Assembly: GCA_903642225.1 (NCBI GenBank)
Contig: CAHJWI010000003.1
Location: 81,296 to 145,295 of the forward strand
From: Acidobacteriaceae bacterium
Lineage (GTDB): Bacteria; Acidobacteriota; Terriglobia; Terriglobales; Acidobacteriaceae
Direction of reading: 5' to 3'
DNA length: 64,000 nt
The translations under genes were made by a program, and so were the position numbers. Under the pieces are notes generated by a model. That model was not told the origin of the DNA and did not search any database. It was given only the letters and a program-made list of their open reading frames with translations. Shown here in pieces: positions 45,069-52,590 of the stretch (the first letter of the stretch is position 1; each line of letters begins with the position of its first letter).

Positions 45069-46439
45069 TCATGCCATCACTAATCCACTCGCCGCAAGCC
45101 CTACAACATGTGGCACGTGCACCGCCTCACCCACAAGGCTGTTTGGGTATGCCTGCGTCACACGGACGTGACCATAGCTGCCCAACGCCGGCAGGATCGG
45201 TTGCGTCGTTGTGAAGTTCACCGTCTTGTTCTGACTGGAACGGCCGGTGATCTGTCCGCGCTGGCGGTTGTATCCCTCAACCATGACCTCGAGCACCTGC
45301 CCCACGTGACGCTCATATGCCGTACGCTGGCGTTCACGCTGTGCCTCGAGTAGTCGCTGCAGCCTTGCTGCCTTCACATCTTCGGGCACTGTTTCAGCCA
45401 TGCCGATAGCGGGCGTGTTTGGGCGCGGCGAATACCCGAACGCGAACACCGCATCGTAGCCCACCACGTCAAGCAGGCTTAGCGTCTGGTCGAAGTCGGC
45501 CTCGGTCTCGCCGGGAAAGCCGACGATGATATCTGTCGTCATGCTGATCTCACGCCGCGCAGCCTTGATCCACGCGATGCGTTCCAGGTACCACTCGCGG
45601 CTGTACTCCCGCTGCATCGCCTTCAGCACGGCGGTCGAGCCGCTTTGTACCGGCAGGTGAACGTGGTCGCAGATTGCAGGCACATCGCTGATCGCTTCCA
45701 CGATGTCGCGGGTGAAGTCCCGCGGATGCGACGTGGTGAAGCGCACCCGGCGAATGCCCGGCAGGTCCGCAATCGCGCGCAGCACCTCCGCAAAGGTCAT
45801 GTGGCCGAGTGGGTCGCGATAGCTGTTTACATTTTGCCCAAGCAGTTGCACGTCGGTAAAGCCCTGCGCTGCCATACGAGCAGCCTCGGCAAGCACACTC
45901 GCGCTGGAGCGCGACCGCTCCTTGCCGCGCGTGTACGGTACCACGCAGTACGAGCAGAACTTGTCGCACCCCTCAATGATCGTGATGTACCCGCGATGCG
46001 GATTCGATCGCGCCGTAAACTCCGTATCGAAGGTCTCTTCGGTCTGCCGGTCGTCCAATCCGGTAATGCGCTTTTCGCCGGCCTCAAGCCGCACCAGCAT
46101 CTCCGGGAGATTGCGATACGACGCTGAACCGCTCACCAACGAGACGTACGGTGCTTTTTCGAAAATCCTGTTGCCTTCCTGCTGCGCCACACACCCAAGC
46201 ACGCCGAACTGCTTGCCTTCGCCCTGCATCTTCTTGTACTCGTTCAGGCGATGGAAGACCTTCTGCTCGGCCTTGTCGCGGATGCAGCAGGTGTTGTACA
46301 GGATCAGCCCCGCAGCCTCTTCCGTTTCGACGCGGCGGTACCCTTCGTGCTCCAGGGTGCCGATGACTTTTTCGGAGTCATGGGCGTTCATCTGGCAGCC
46401 GAAGGTCTCGATGTAAAAAGTCTTGCCGCTCTCAGCCAT
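45069..46439 (-). CDS. miaB: tRNA-2-methylthio-N6-dimethylallyladenosine synthase
   Basis: 456 residues from the ATG at 46439; the frame extends into the upstream gene, so the later start is chosen. MiaB is a radical SAM methylthiotransferase that modifies A37 of tRNAs. The N-terminal UPF0004 domain begins KTFYIETFGCQMNAHDSEK with Cys at about 15, 51 (NTCCIRD) and 83 (LGCVAQ) binding the auxiliary cluster. The radical SAM motif is C158-x3-C162-x2-C165 (EGCDKFCSYC). The C-terminal TRAM domain ends about VHVPHVVGLAASG. It lies 11 bases from the RmlD-like gene upstream. Confidence 0.97.
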   Translation of the reverse strand: MAESGKTFYIETFGCQMNAHDSEKVIGTLEHEGYRRVETEEAAGLILYNTCCIRDKAEQKVFHRLNEYKKMQGEGKQFGVLGCVAQQEGNRIFEKAPYVSLVSGSASYRNLPEMLVRLEAGEKRITGLDDRQTEETFDTEFTARSNPHRGYITIIEGCDKFCSYCVVPYTRGKERSRSSASVLAEAARMAAQGFTDVQLLGQNVNSYRDPLGHMTFAEVLRAIADLPGIRRVRFTTSHPRDFTRDIVEAISDVPAICDHVHLPVQSGSTAVLKAMQREYSREWYLERIAWIKAARREISMTTDIIVGFPGETEADFDQTLSLLDVVGYDAVFAFGYSPRPNTPAIGMAETVPEDVKAARLQRLLEAQRERQRTAYERHVGQVLEVMVEGYNRQRGQITGRSSQNKTVNFTTTQPILPALGSYGHVRVTQAYPNSLVGEAVHVPHVVGLAASGLVMA

Positions 46440-46450
46440 AACTACAGATT

Positions 46451-47407
46451 CTACGCCGTTACCATGGCCTCCTGCCGCCATACAGCGATGCTCGCCTCAA
46501 GCGCCGGACGGCAATCGTTCAGCGCGTCGTGAATGCTGCGCATGGGTGCGTCCGGACAGGTGCGCGCCAGTTTTGCCGAATCCAGCCCCGCCACCAGCGG
46601 CCGCGGGGCTGGCTGGCTCAACGTCACCGTGCGCACACCCTCAATGCCCGCAGTGCTAAAGCCGAACTCGCGCGCAATGCGCTCAGCAAACTGCTTTCGG
46701 TTCACGACATCCGGCCCGCACGCGTGGAAGATGCCACGCTCCCCCGCTTCCAGCAGGGCGAAGGTGGCTCGCGCCAGATCCTCGTTGTACGCGGGCGTCG
46801 AGCTCTGATCTTCAGGCACCCGCACACTCTGGCCGAGCGTCAGGCGCTTTAAAACCTGGTAGACGAAGTTCTTCCCCTGCTCGTCCGCGCCGTACACGCC
46901 GGACGTCCGCAGAATGAGCGCCTCCGGGTGATAACCCAGCACCTGCTGTTCCCCAACCAGCTTATCCCGGCCATACACGCACAGCGGATCGGTCGGGTCT
47001 TGCTCAGCGTACGGACCCGGCGTCGCGTCAAAACCGTTGAAGACATAGTCGGTGGAGTAGTACACTAATGGCACCCGCCGCTCCCACGCATAGCCGGCCA
47101 GCACCGCAGGCCCAGTCGCATTTACCTGCAACGAACGCGCCGGATCGCCCTCGCAACCGTCCACATGTGTCCATCCCGCGGTGCAGACGATGGCAGAAAG
47201 CTCCTCGCTCGCCAACGCCTCGCGGACATCTGCACTGTCCACGAGCGTTGCCAGGTCTAGCGTCACCCAGCCGTCCTGCGGCGTTCGAGCTGCGGGCAGC
47301 ACAAGCTCGCCCCGATTGGTGCCTCGCAAAAACCGGCACATTGCAGCGCCTACTTGACCGCTCGCTCCCACCACTAACACTTTGCCATTCAACTTATTCC
47401 ACACCAT
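46451..47407 (-). CDS. dTDP-4-dehydrorhamnose reductase-like protein (RmlD family)
   Basis: 318 residues. The short-chain dehydrogenase fold has the nucleotide-binding GKVLVVGASGQVGAAMCRFL (residues about 8-27), IVCTAGWTHVDGCEGDP, LVYYSTDYVFNGFD and the catalytic Y-x-x-x-K in VYGRDKLVGEQ. The RmlD substrate-binding part contains LILRTSGVYGADEQGKNFVYQVLK. RmlD makes dTDP-L-rhamnose, but rmlA, rmlB and rmlC are not nearby, and similar proteins include the MAT2B type, so I leave the symbol open. It is cotranscribed with miaB (11 bases apart). Confidence 0.88.
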   Translation of the reverse strand: MVWNKLNGKVLVVGASGQVGAAMCRFLRGTNRGELVLPAARTPQDGWVTLDLATLVDSADVREALASEELSAIVCTAGWTHVDGCEGDPARSLQVNATGPAVLAGYAWERRVPLVYYSTDYVFNGFDATPGPYAEQDPTDPLCVYGRDKLVGEQQVLGYHPEALILRTSGVYGADEQGKNFVYQVLKRLTLGQSVRVPEDQSSTPAYNEDLARATFALLEAGERGIFHACGPDVVNRKQFAERIAREFGFSTAGIEGVRTVTLSQPAPRPLVAGLDSAKLARTCPDAPMRSIHDALNDCRPALEASIAVWRQEAMVTA

Positions 47408-47597
47408 AGGTTGCGCACACTCCTCGCAGTAAACGCTGAGTTTAACCAGACTCCTGTTACATACCTAATCTCCCATGAGATCTCTTTCTTCGCTAACAAT
47501 TCGCTGATCTTCGAGATCGACGGTCTGCTCAGGTGAAGACGGGCTGATTGAAGAAGGCGGCGATCGAAGGGGGACGTATTCACGTCGTTGATGTCTC

Positions 47598-48986
47598 TTA
47601 TTGAACAAAGATCATTGAAGCCCATGGTTTCAGTTCGAGCTTCGTCGAAGCATTCAGATCGGCGGGCTTTCCCGTCAGGTACTCCGTGTAGTGTCCGTCC
47701 TGCAGGCGGTCCGTGAACGTCACCGTCTGCGGCTGGCCGGACAGGTTCAGAACCGCTACCACTTTGTCCTTGCTGTTCTGCCGCACAAAGCTCAGCACCT
47801 GGTTCGGCGCGCTGTTCACCACAGGAATCATGCGAGCGCCCCAGTGTGCATTCCAAAGGGCGGAGTTTGCAGTCTTCAACGCAAGAAGCTTCTTGTACAG
47901 GTCGCCTTCGGCCGACGGTTTCCACACAATCGGGTCTTTCTCAAAAAACTTGAGCCGGTGGTTATAGCCAGCTTCCTGCCCGTTGTAGATCAGCGGCATG
48001 CCTTCACCCACGACTGACAGGATGATGGCTGGGTCGAGCCCAGGTCCGAACTGTTCGAACTCCGTCCCTTCCCAGGCGTTCTTGTCATGGTTCGACACAA
48101 AGATCATTGCCATCCCATCACGCGGATAGAACTTTTCGTTCCACGAGTAGTACGTGAAGATCTCGCTCAGGTCGGTCTTCTTGCCCATTGTGACAGCGCG
48201 CACGGCGTCATACCAGCTCCAGCCGTACAGCATGTCGAAGGCGCGGGCTTCCATGTCGCGCGACTGCCACTCCGCCAGCCAGAAGGTCGGCTTGACTGCG
48301 TCGGTCTGACGGCGCGCCTCGTTCCAAAAGTCCAGCGGCACGAATCCTGCCGCATCGCACCGGTAGCCGTCGATGTCGGCCGTCTTGACCCAGTACAACA
48401 TCGCCTTGGTCATGTATTCGCGCAGCGCCGGCTTGGTGTAGTCCAGGTCGATAATGTCTTCCCAGTCCCACCAGGGCGTGGGCGTCAAATCACCCTTCCA
48501 GTTGCGGACGTACCACTCCGGATGCTGTTTTACCAGCACGTTGTCCCATGCCGTGTGATTGCCGACCCAATCCAGAATGAGGTGCAGGCCAAGGCCGTGG
48601 GAGGTGGCAACAAAGTGCTTCAGGTCGTCCAGCGTGCCGAACTCCGGATTCACGCTGTAATAGTCCTGCACGGCATACGGGCTGCCCAGCGTTCCCTTGC
48701 GGTGTGCCGCGCCGATCTTATGGATCGGCATGAGCCAAACGATGCCGATGCCCAGATCTTTTAGCCGCGGCAGCTCCTTCTCCGCCGCGACGAACGTGCC
48801 CTCCGGCGTAAACTGCCGCAGATTCACCTGGTAGATGGCTGCGCTCTTTGTCCACTCCGGGTGAGTCAACTGCACATACGGCTTTGGCTGATACGCCGCC
48901 GCGCCGCGGGTAGCTTTGGCCGGTTGCGCACCCAGGTGGGCGGAGGTCAGCAGGAAAAACAAGCATACGATGGAGCGCACGAGCAT
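47598..48986 (-). CDS. Secreted alpha-amylase family protein, GH13
   Basis: 462 residues from the ATG at 48986, preceded by GAGG; the frame runs further upstream without coding character. A signal peptide (VRSIVCLFFLLTSAHLGAQ) precedes the GH13 barrel. The conserved regions are visible: I, LILDWVGNHTAWD; II, DGYRCDAAG with the nucleophile D211; III, FWLAEWQS with E239; and IV, FVSNHDKN with D301. Region II has Cys where Arg-Met or Phe is common, and the region IV Asp is retained. A C-terminal beta domain follows LIYNGQEAGY. Substrate is an alpha-glucan, the exact specificity unknown. 190 bases with no gene separate it from the RmlD-like gene. Confidence 0.93.
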   Translation of the reverse strand: MLVRSIVCLFFLLTSAHLGAQPAKATRGAAAYQPKPYVQLTHPEWTKSAAIYQVNLRQFTPEGTFVAAEKELPRLKDLGIGIVWLMPIHKIGAAHRKGTLGSPYAVQDYYSVNPEFGTLDDLKHFVATSHGLGLHLILDWVGNHTAWDNVLVKQHPEWYVRNWKGDLTPTPWWDWEDIIDLDYTKPALREYMTKAMLYWVKTADIDGYRCDAAGFVPLDFWNEARRQTDAVKPTFWLAEWQSRDMEARAFDMLYGWSWYDAVRAVTMGKKTDLSEIFTYYSWNEKFYPRDGMAMIFVSNHDKNAWEGTEFEQFGPGLDPAIILSVVGEGMPLIYNGQEAGYNHRLKFFEKDPIVWKPSAEGDLYKKLLALKTANSALWNAHWGARMIPVVNSAPNQVLSFVRQNSKDKVVAVLNLSGQPQTVTFTDRLQDGHYTEYLTGKPADLNASTKLELKPWASMIFVQ

Positions 48987-49127
48987 TGTGGACCTCGAAA
49001 TTAGTAGCCGCTCACAGTGCAGCAGAATCAGTCGTCGGATTTTACCCCACGATGCAAGCAAAGCTCCACGCACGCCGATGCCGATCGGCCATCGGAGGGA
49101 GACGCACTCATCGTTTTGCGTGGGGAG

Positions 49128-49400
49128 TTACGGAGTGCAGGTGCCGTAGTTCTTGCCCACGTGGTCTACGAGAAAGGCCGGACCAGAAGTACTCTGCCTG
49201 GATTGTTTTACTCTTTTGCCGCTGAGACGCACCTTTACACCTGCTGTAAGGCTTGCCGTAGCTCCGGTCAACACGTAGGTTGTGCCGCCACTACGAAGCT
49301 GAAGTTGAGTGCCACCAGGAACGGTGGAGACGCACCCTTTTAGCGTGTGGTGCGTGTGGTAAACCTCGACCGCGACGTCACAAAGACTCGGGTTGCAGTC
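49128..49400 (-). pseudogene. C-terminal remnant of a small secreted protein (DUF5818-like)
   Basis: On the minus strand this frame is open for 90 codons and reads CDVAVEVYHTHHTLKGCVS, GGTQLQLRSGGTTYVLTGAT and SGPAFLVDHVGKNYGTC before a TAA at 49128. That resembles the strand pattern of small secreted acidobacterial proteins with a G-x-V or KGC start, a TYxLTG strand and a YGTC end. An in-frame stop at 49401-49403 cuts the 5' part, and no start codon lies at the N-terminal side. I infer a decayed gene; the family label is tentative. Confidence 0.5.
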
Positions 49401-49596
49401 TCAGTACAGAGGTGAATCAAGGCGGCAGTTCCCTGTCCAGGCACAGTCTGGGGAGCGTTAAAGATGCCAAGCCGAGATGTGCACGATTGGTGCAACCAGT
49501 GGCACACCTCGTTCCGTATCCGCGTGCAACCAAGCGAGAACGGTTGAAAGTGTCACAGGCACGAAGCGATCAAGCTCCGGGATACTCCAACCACCA

Positions 49597-49932
49597 TGCT
49601 CCAAAGGTTTGCTCTCCGTGCCACTGCACTTTCCGGACCTCTGGCCAACTTTCGCCTTACTCTCACGATCGGTCTTCTTGCCAGGTGTCCCATGCTGCCT
49701 GCTTTTGCAGAATCCAAAGCTCCTGGCGGAGGCGGGTCTTCAGGAGCTGAAAGGTTTTCGGCGAACGCACATCGCTGCCGGCCAAACCGTGGCCGTCATC
49801 ATACCGCTGGTTGCCGACGACCTTCGCATTTGGGAACGTTGCCTAGAAACAGTGGACGTTGGAGCAGGAGAGTTGCGCATTGCTGCCGCATCCGACGACA
49901 TCCGGAGTACCGCCGTGGTTGCGGTGCAGCCA
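49597..49932 (+). pseudogene. Decayed C-terminal fragment of a GH3 beta-glucosidase (fibronectin III-like domain)
   Basis: The plus-strand frame at 49699 reads LLLQNPKLLAEAGLQELKGF, then RRTHIAAGQTVAVIIPLVADDL, RIWERCLETVDVGAGELRIAAASDDIRST. This is the conserved pattern of the GH3 C-terminal Fn3-like domain (L-Y-V-x-N-P-x ... L-K-G-F-x-R-x-x-L-x-x-G-x-T ... D-L ... G-x-F-x-x-x-x-G-x-S-S-D-I-R). Upstream, 49600-49660 has GLLSVPLHFPDLWPTFA, like the preceding GLSYTxFxFSDL stretch. The catalytic GH3 barrel is missing and the context is riddled with stops in the other frames, so only the tail of a gene survives. Confidence 0.65.
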
Positions 49933-50126
49933 TCATGCCAGCAAAGGGTTGCCCTTCGATCTCGTGCAGAACGTCGTCACATTGCATTTGGAACTCCCAG
50001 AAGACGCAGTAGCATTCCGAAAGCCACTAAAATCCAGAAAGCGCCGAAGGAGATCCGCTACAGTCACTCAACCAACCTTATTACCTGGTGTCACGGCGTT
50101 GGTGCGTGGAGTAAGGTAGACCACCC

Positions 50127-50146
50127 ATTGTTCGAACAATCGTTCG
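50127..50146. promoter_or_regulatory. Palindrome and LexA-like inverted repeat upstream of the TIM-barrel gene
   Basis: ATTGTTCGAACAAT (50127-50140) is a perfect 14-bp palindrome. Overlapping it, CGAACAATCGTTCG (50133-50146) has the CGAAC-N4-GTTCG layout of LexA boxes in Gram-positive bacteria. It lies about 110 bases before the start at 50255. Which, if either, is functional is not known. Confidence 0.35.
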
Positions 50147-50254
50147 TCCGGCACGTAGTGCGGCACACTTCGTATCGGCTGAGATCATTTCCTCGGTACA
50201 CGTCACGTAGTTGGGATTCCCCATGCAGGGACCAGAAGCCTGAAAAGGAGCACG

Positions 50255-51148
50255 ATGAATCGTCGTAGGTTTGCACAAAAGGCAGCCGCAGCAATGGCGT
50301 GCTGTTGGGCGCCGGCAGCCCGGCCTGCGGCTGATGCGACCACCTCGCCTACTCAACAGCAAAACCAGTTCTCCGTTATGCTTTGGGCGCTGCCGAAACA
50401 GGTGACGTTCGACCAACGGCTTGAAATTGTTGCATCGGCTGGCTACTCGGGAGTCGAACTTACGGGTGAATTTCAGAAATGGTCAAACGCAGAGATCCTG
50501 CGGGTGCTCTCCAGGGTGCGAGCCCTTGGCCTCACTATCGACTCCATGAGCGGCGTTCACGCAGGATTCGCCGTCCCAGAGCAGACACCACTTTTTCGCA
50601 CACAGTTTATTGAGCACCTTCAGTTTGCGCAGCGACTCTCCTGCCCACAAGTCATCCTTCTCTCCGGCAAACTTGTCCACGGCCTTGCACCAGGCTCTCA
50701 GCGTGACACGGCGATCAGCAATCTGAAGTGGGCCGGAGATCTTGCTCAACACACCGGCATCGAGATCGTGATTGAACCGATCGATCTGCTTGAGCAGCCG
50801 GATGTGTACCTCACGTCCGTGACGGATGCGTTCGATCTGGTGCACGCAGTGGGCATGCCCGGGGTGTTGGTGTTGTTCGACTTTTACCATGAGCAGCGGG
50901 GCTTCGGAAACCTGATCGAAAAGCTGGAACACAACATCGCTTTAGTCGGCTTGGTTCATGTGGCCGACGTACCTGGACGCCACGAGCCTGGCACCGGTGA
51001 GATCGCCTACGCAAATCTCTACCGAAAGCTCGCCATGTTGAAGTACAAACGACGCATCGCGATGGAATATTACCCGATTGGTGATCCTGTAACGTCGTTG
51101 CGCAACGCCAGAACGGCCGCTGAAGCCAGCTTGCTTGCGGGTGTCTAG
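50255..51148 (+). CDS. Tat-exported sugar isomerase/hydroxypyruvate isomerase-like TIM barrel
   Basis: 297 residues. The N-terminus NRRRFAQKAAAAMACCWAPAA has a twin-arginine-like motif. The rest is a xylose-isomerase-like TIM barrel: ASAGYSGVELTGEF, ALGLTIDSMSGVHAGF, CPQVILLSGKLVHGL, GIEIVIEPIDLLEQPDVYL (E is a probable metal ligand), GVLVLFDFYHEQRGFG, LVHVADVPGRHEPGTGEIAY (H and E) and IAMEYYPIGDP. This is the hydroxypyruvate isomerase/Hyi-type layout. The Shine-Dalgarno AAAAGGAG is 4 bases before the ATG. A soluble sugar isomerase outside the cytoplasm is unusual, though this layout recurs in Acidobacteria and Planctomycetes. Confidence 0.82.
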   Translation: MNRRRFAQKAAAAMACCWAPAARPAADATTSPTQQQNQFSVMLWALPKQVTFDQRLEIVASAGYSGVELTGEFQKWSNAEILRVLSRVRALGLTIDSMSGVHAGFAVPEQTPLFRTQFIEHLQFAQRLSCPQVILLSGKLVHGLAPGSQRDTAISNLKWAGDLAQHTGIEIVIEPIDLLEQPDVYLTSVTDAFDLVHAVGMPGVLVLFDFYHEQRGFGNLIEKLEHNIALVGLVHVADVPGRHEPGTGEIAYANLYRKLAMLKYKRRIAMEYYPIGDPVTSLRNARTAAEASLLAGV

Positions 51149-51271
51149 CTGCCAGTGCGGCTATCTCTGACCTTGGAGAGAGGACTTAGCATAATGCGGA
51201 CCGTACCCCATGAGGTCAACGCCAAACACGACAAAGCCACCGTTGCTGGTGGCCGCTGCGTCACTAGATTT

Positions 51272-51348
51272 TGGTAGCGCTATCGGGGCTCGAACCCGAA
51301 CTCTTCGCCTTGAGAGGGCGACGTGTTAACCAGTTACACCATAGCGCC
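51272..51348 (-). tRNA. tRNA-Glu (anticodon CTC)
   Basis: 77 bases with an encoded CCA end. On the minus strand the acceptor stem GGCGCTA pairs with TAGCGCT (first pair G-U). The D arm is GTGT...ACAC with a TGG TT loop, the anticodon arm is TCGCC-CTCTCAA-GGCGA giving anticodon CTC, and the T arm is TCGGG-TTCGAGC-CCCGA. Anticodon CTC reads GAG (Glu). Confidence 0.93.
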
Positions 51349-51371
51349 ACACTGTCTGCAGCGACTCACAC

Positions 51372-51401
51372 AGAATACATCAGCACTTGACCGAGGTCCA
51401 A
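51372..51401 (-). promoter_or_regulatory. Candidate tRNA-Glu promoter
   Basis: On the minus strand TTGGAC (51401-51396) and TATTCT (51377-51372) with an 18-base spacer lie upstream of the tRNA 5' end at 51348. Confidence 0.45.
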
Positions 51402-51411
51402 ACCGCCGCGG

Positions 51412-51687
51412 CTAAATGCCCAGCCGTTTGACCTCGTCGTTGTAGTACTTACGGTACAGGATGTCCCACTCCTGCGACCCTTCCACGATGATGCGCTGCT
51501 GCGACGAAATTTTTCCGCGTGCTGCCGCGTCGATCTTTAGTTCGTCGGCAAACAATACTTCCAGAATCTTGCGCGCTTCCTGCCGCAACGTGTTGCGATC
51601 TTCCAGAAATTCGGCTTCCGGCGTTTCTGCCAGGGCATCGGCAATGGTGTGCGCCAGCTTGTTGACTTTGTCGCGGCTTATTCTCAC
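51412..51687 (-). CDS. DUF507 family protein
   Basis: 91 residues, entirely helical in appearance: MRISRDKVNKLAHTIADALAET, FLEDRNTLRQEARKILEVLFADEL and SQEWDILYRKYYNDEVKRLGI. This is the DUF507 pattern, a family of small soluble proteins of unknown function common in Acidobacteria and deltaproteobacteria. It overlaps the second DUF507 gene by 4 bases (ATGA at 51684-51687), so they are translated together. The tRNA-Glu gene follows on the same strand. Confidence 0.88.
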   Translation of the reverse strand: MRISRDKVNKLAHTIADALAETPEAEFLEDRNTLRQEARKILEVLFADELKIDAAARGKISSQQRIIVEGSQEWDILYRKYYNDEVKRLGI

Positions 51688-51962
51688 AGCACCGCCTTGT
51701 AGCGCTTCACAAGCTCCATCTTTACCTTTTTGAACATCTCAGGAAAGCTGGCACCGGTCTTCAACATGTCGTCCTGGTAGCTCTCCAGAATCAACCTGGC
51801 TTCTTCATTGATGCGGTCTTCCAGGGACAATTCTTCAAGGATCGCGGCTTGCACACGTCCTACTAAAGCGGCCGGCTTGTCGGTCTTCACCATCTTCGCT
51901 TCGGTCAGCCGGCGCACCGTCTGCCGCGAAAGATATCCGATGTAATCCTTTGAAAAGAGCAT
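51684..51962 (-). CDS. DUF507 family protein, second copy
   Basis: 92 residues from the ATG at 51962; a longer start at 51989 is possible. The sequence MLFSKDYIGYLSRQTVRRLTEAKMV and LEELSLEDRINEEARLILESYQDDMLKTGASFPEMFKKVK fits DUF507 and differs clearly from its neighbour, so this is an ancient paralogous pair. Function is unknown. The tandem pair is divergent from the 154-residue gene at 52031. Confidence 0.86.
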   Translation of the reverse strand: MLFSKDYIGYLSRQTVRRLTEAKMVKTDKPAALVGRVQAAILEELSLEDRINEEARLILESYQDDMLKTGASFPEMFKKVKMELVKRYKAVL

Positions 51963-52030
51963 GGGCGACCTCGATGGTACCACGCGCAATCGGCCACCAT
52001 CCGGGCCCCTCGCGGTGAGACAATCTCCCT

Positions 52031-52495
52031 ATGCAAACCGATAGCCTTCATCTTGTGAAGGACGACATGATCGCCTTCATCTCCGGCAATGGCCTTCGCC
52101 GCTTCACCGCTTACGTGGCGGAAGACGTACCTTCCGTCGTCTTTGAAGAAGACGGTCCGGACGGGTGGAAAGATTTCGTCGAGCACGCCAAGGCAAGTGG
52201 CGCTTCCTTTGTGACTATGAGCGAGGTGGAGCTTGACAAAGAAGACATCGAACTCCTCGTGGCACAGATGCGGTCCCAGGACTTTGCAGGCGACGACTCA
52301 CCCGAGCTCGACGATGCCCAGTCTCTTATTAAGTACGTGGGCAAGGTTGGCTACCTGCAGCTCGGCTTCGCCCACCAGGGTGTCATGTTCCTGTATGAAA
52401 CAGCGACGGAGTGGTACGACCAGTACCAACAGTGGATGGAAGCGATGGCCGAGCTCGGCAGTATCCACCTCGATAGCGCCAGCGACCCCGAATAG
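52031..52495 (+). CDS. Hypothetical soluble protein
   Basis: 154 residues, acidic, no signal peptide or membrane segment. Sequence features are a beta-rich start (MQTDSLHLVKDDMIAFI, FTAYVAEDVPSVVFEED), a long acidic helix (ELDKEDIELLVAQMRSQ) and an aromatic C-terminal helix (ATEWYDQYQQWMEAMAEL). I do not recognise a family. It is divergent from the DUF507 pair and upstream of recJ (95 bases), so it may share regulation with either. Confidence 0.75.
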   Translation: MQTDSLHLVKDDMIAFISGNGLRRFTAYVAEDVPSVVFEEDGPDGWKDFVEHAKASGASFVTMSEVELDKEDIELLVAQMRSQDFAGDDSPELDDAQSLIKYVGKVGYLQLGFAHQGVMFLYETATEWYDQYQQWMEAMAELGSIHLDSASDPE

Positions 52496-52590
52496 CCGTC
52501 GACCGTAACCGCAGTGTGGCCCGACTCCGGCAAATTCTCTTTTGACCCACGCACCGCCGAACTACGGCCCTACACCGTACGTAGAAAACT

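Larger units (their letters stand above)
49017..50254. other. Degenerate region, gene graveyard
   Basis: About 1.24 kb between the GH13 gene and the TIM-barrel gene has no intact gene. It contains the two decayed fragments described at 49128-49400 and 49597-49932, and otherwise only short frames with no recognisable domain (a minor frame at about 49940-50030 reads GLPFDLVQNVVTLHLELPED and may be a further fragment). The last 130 bases hold palindromic sequence upstream of the next gene. Confidence 0.6.

Noticed and set aside
49477..50268. A 263-residue plus-strand open frame as a functional gene
   Set aside because: Only about 110 residues match a family (GH3 Fn3-like); the rest has no domain character and the catalytic barrel is missing.
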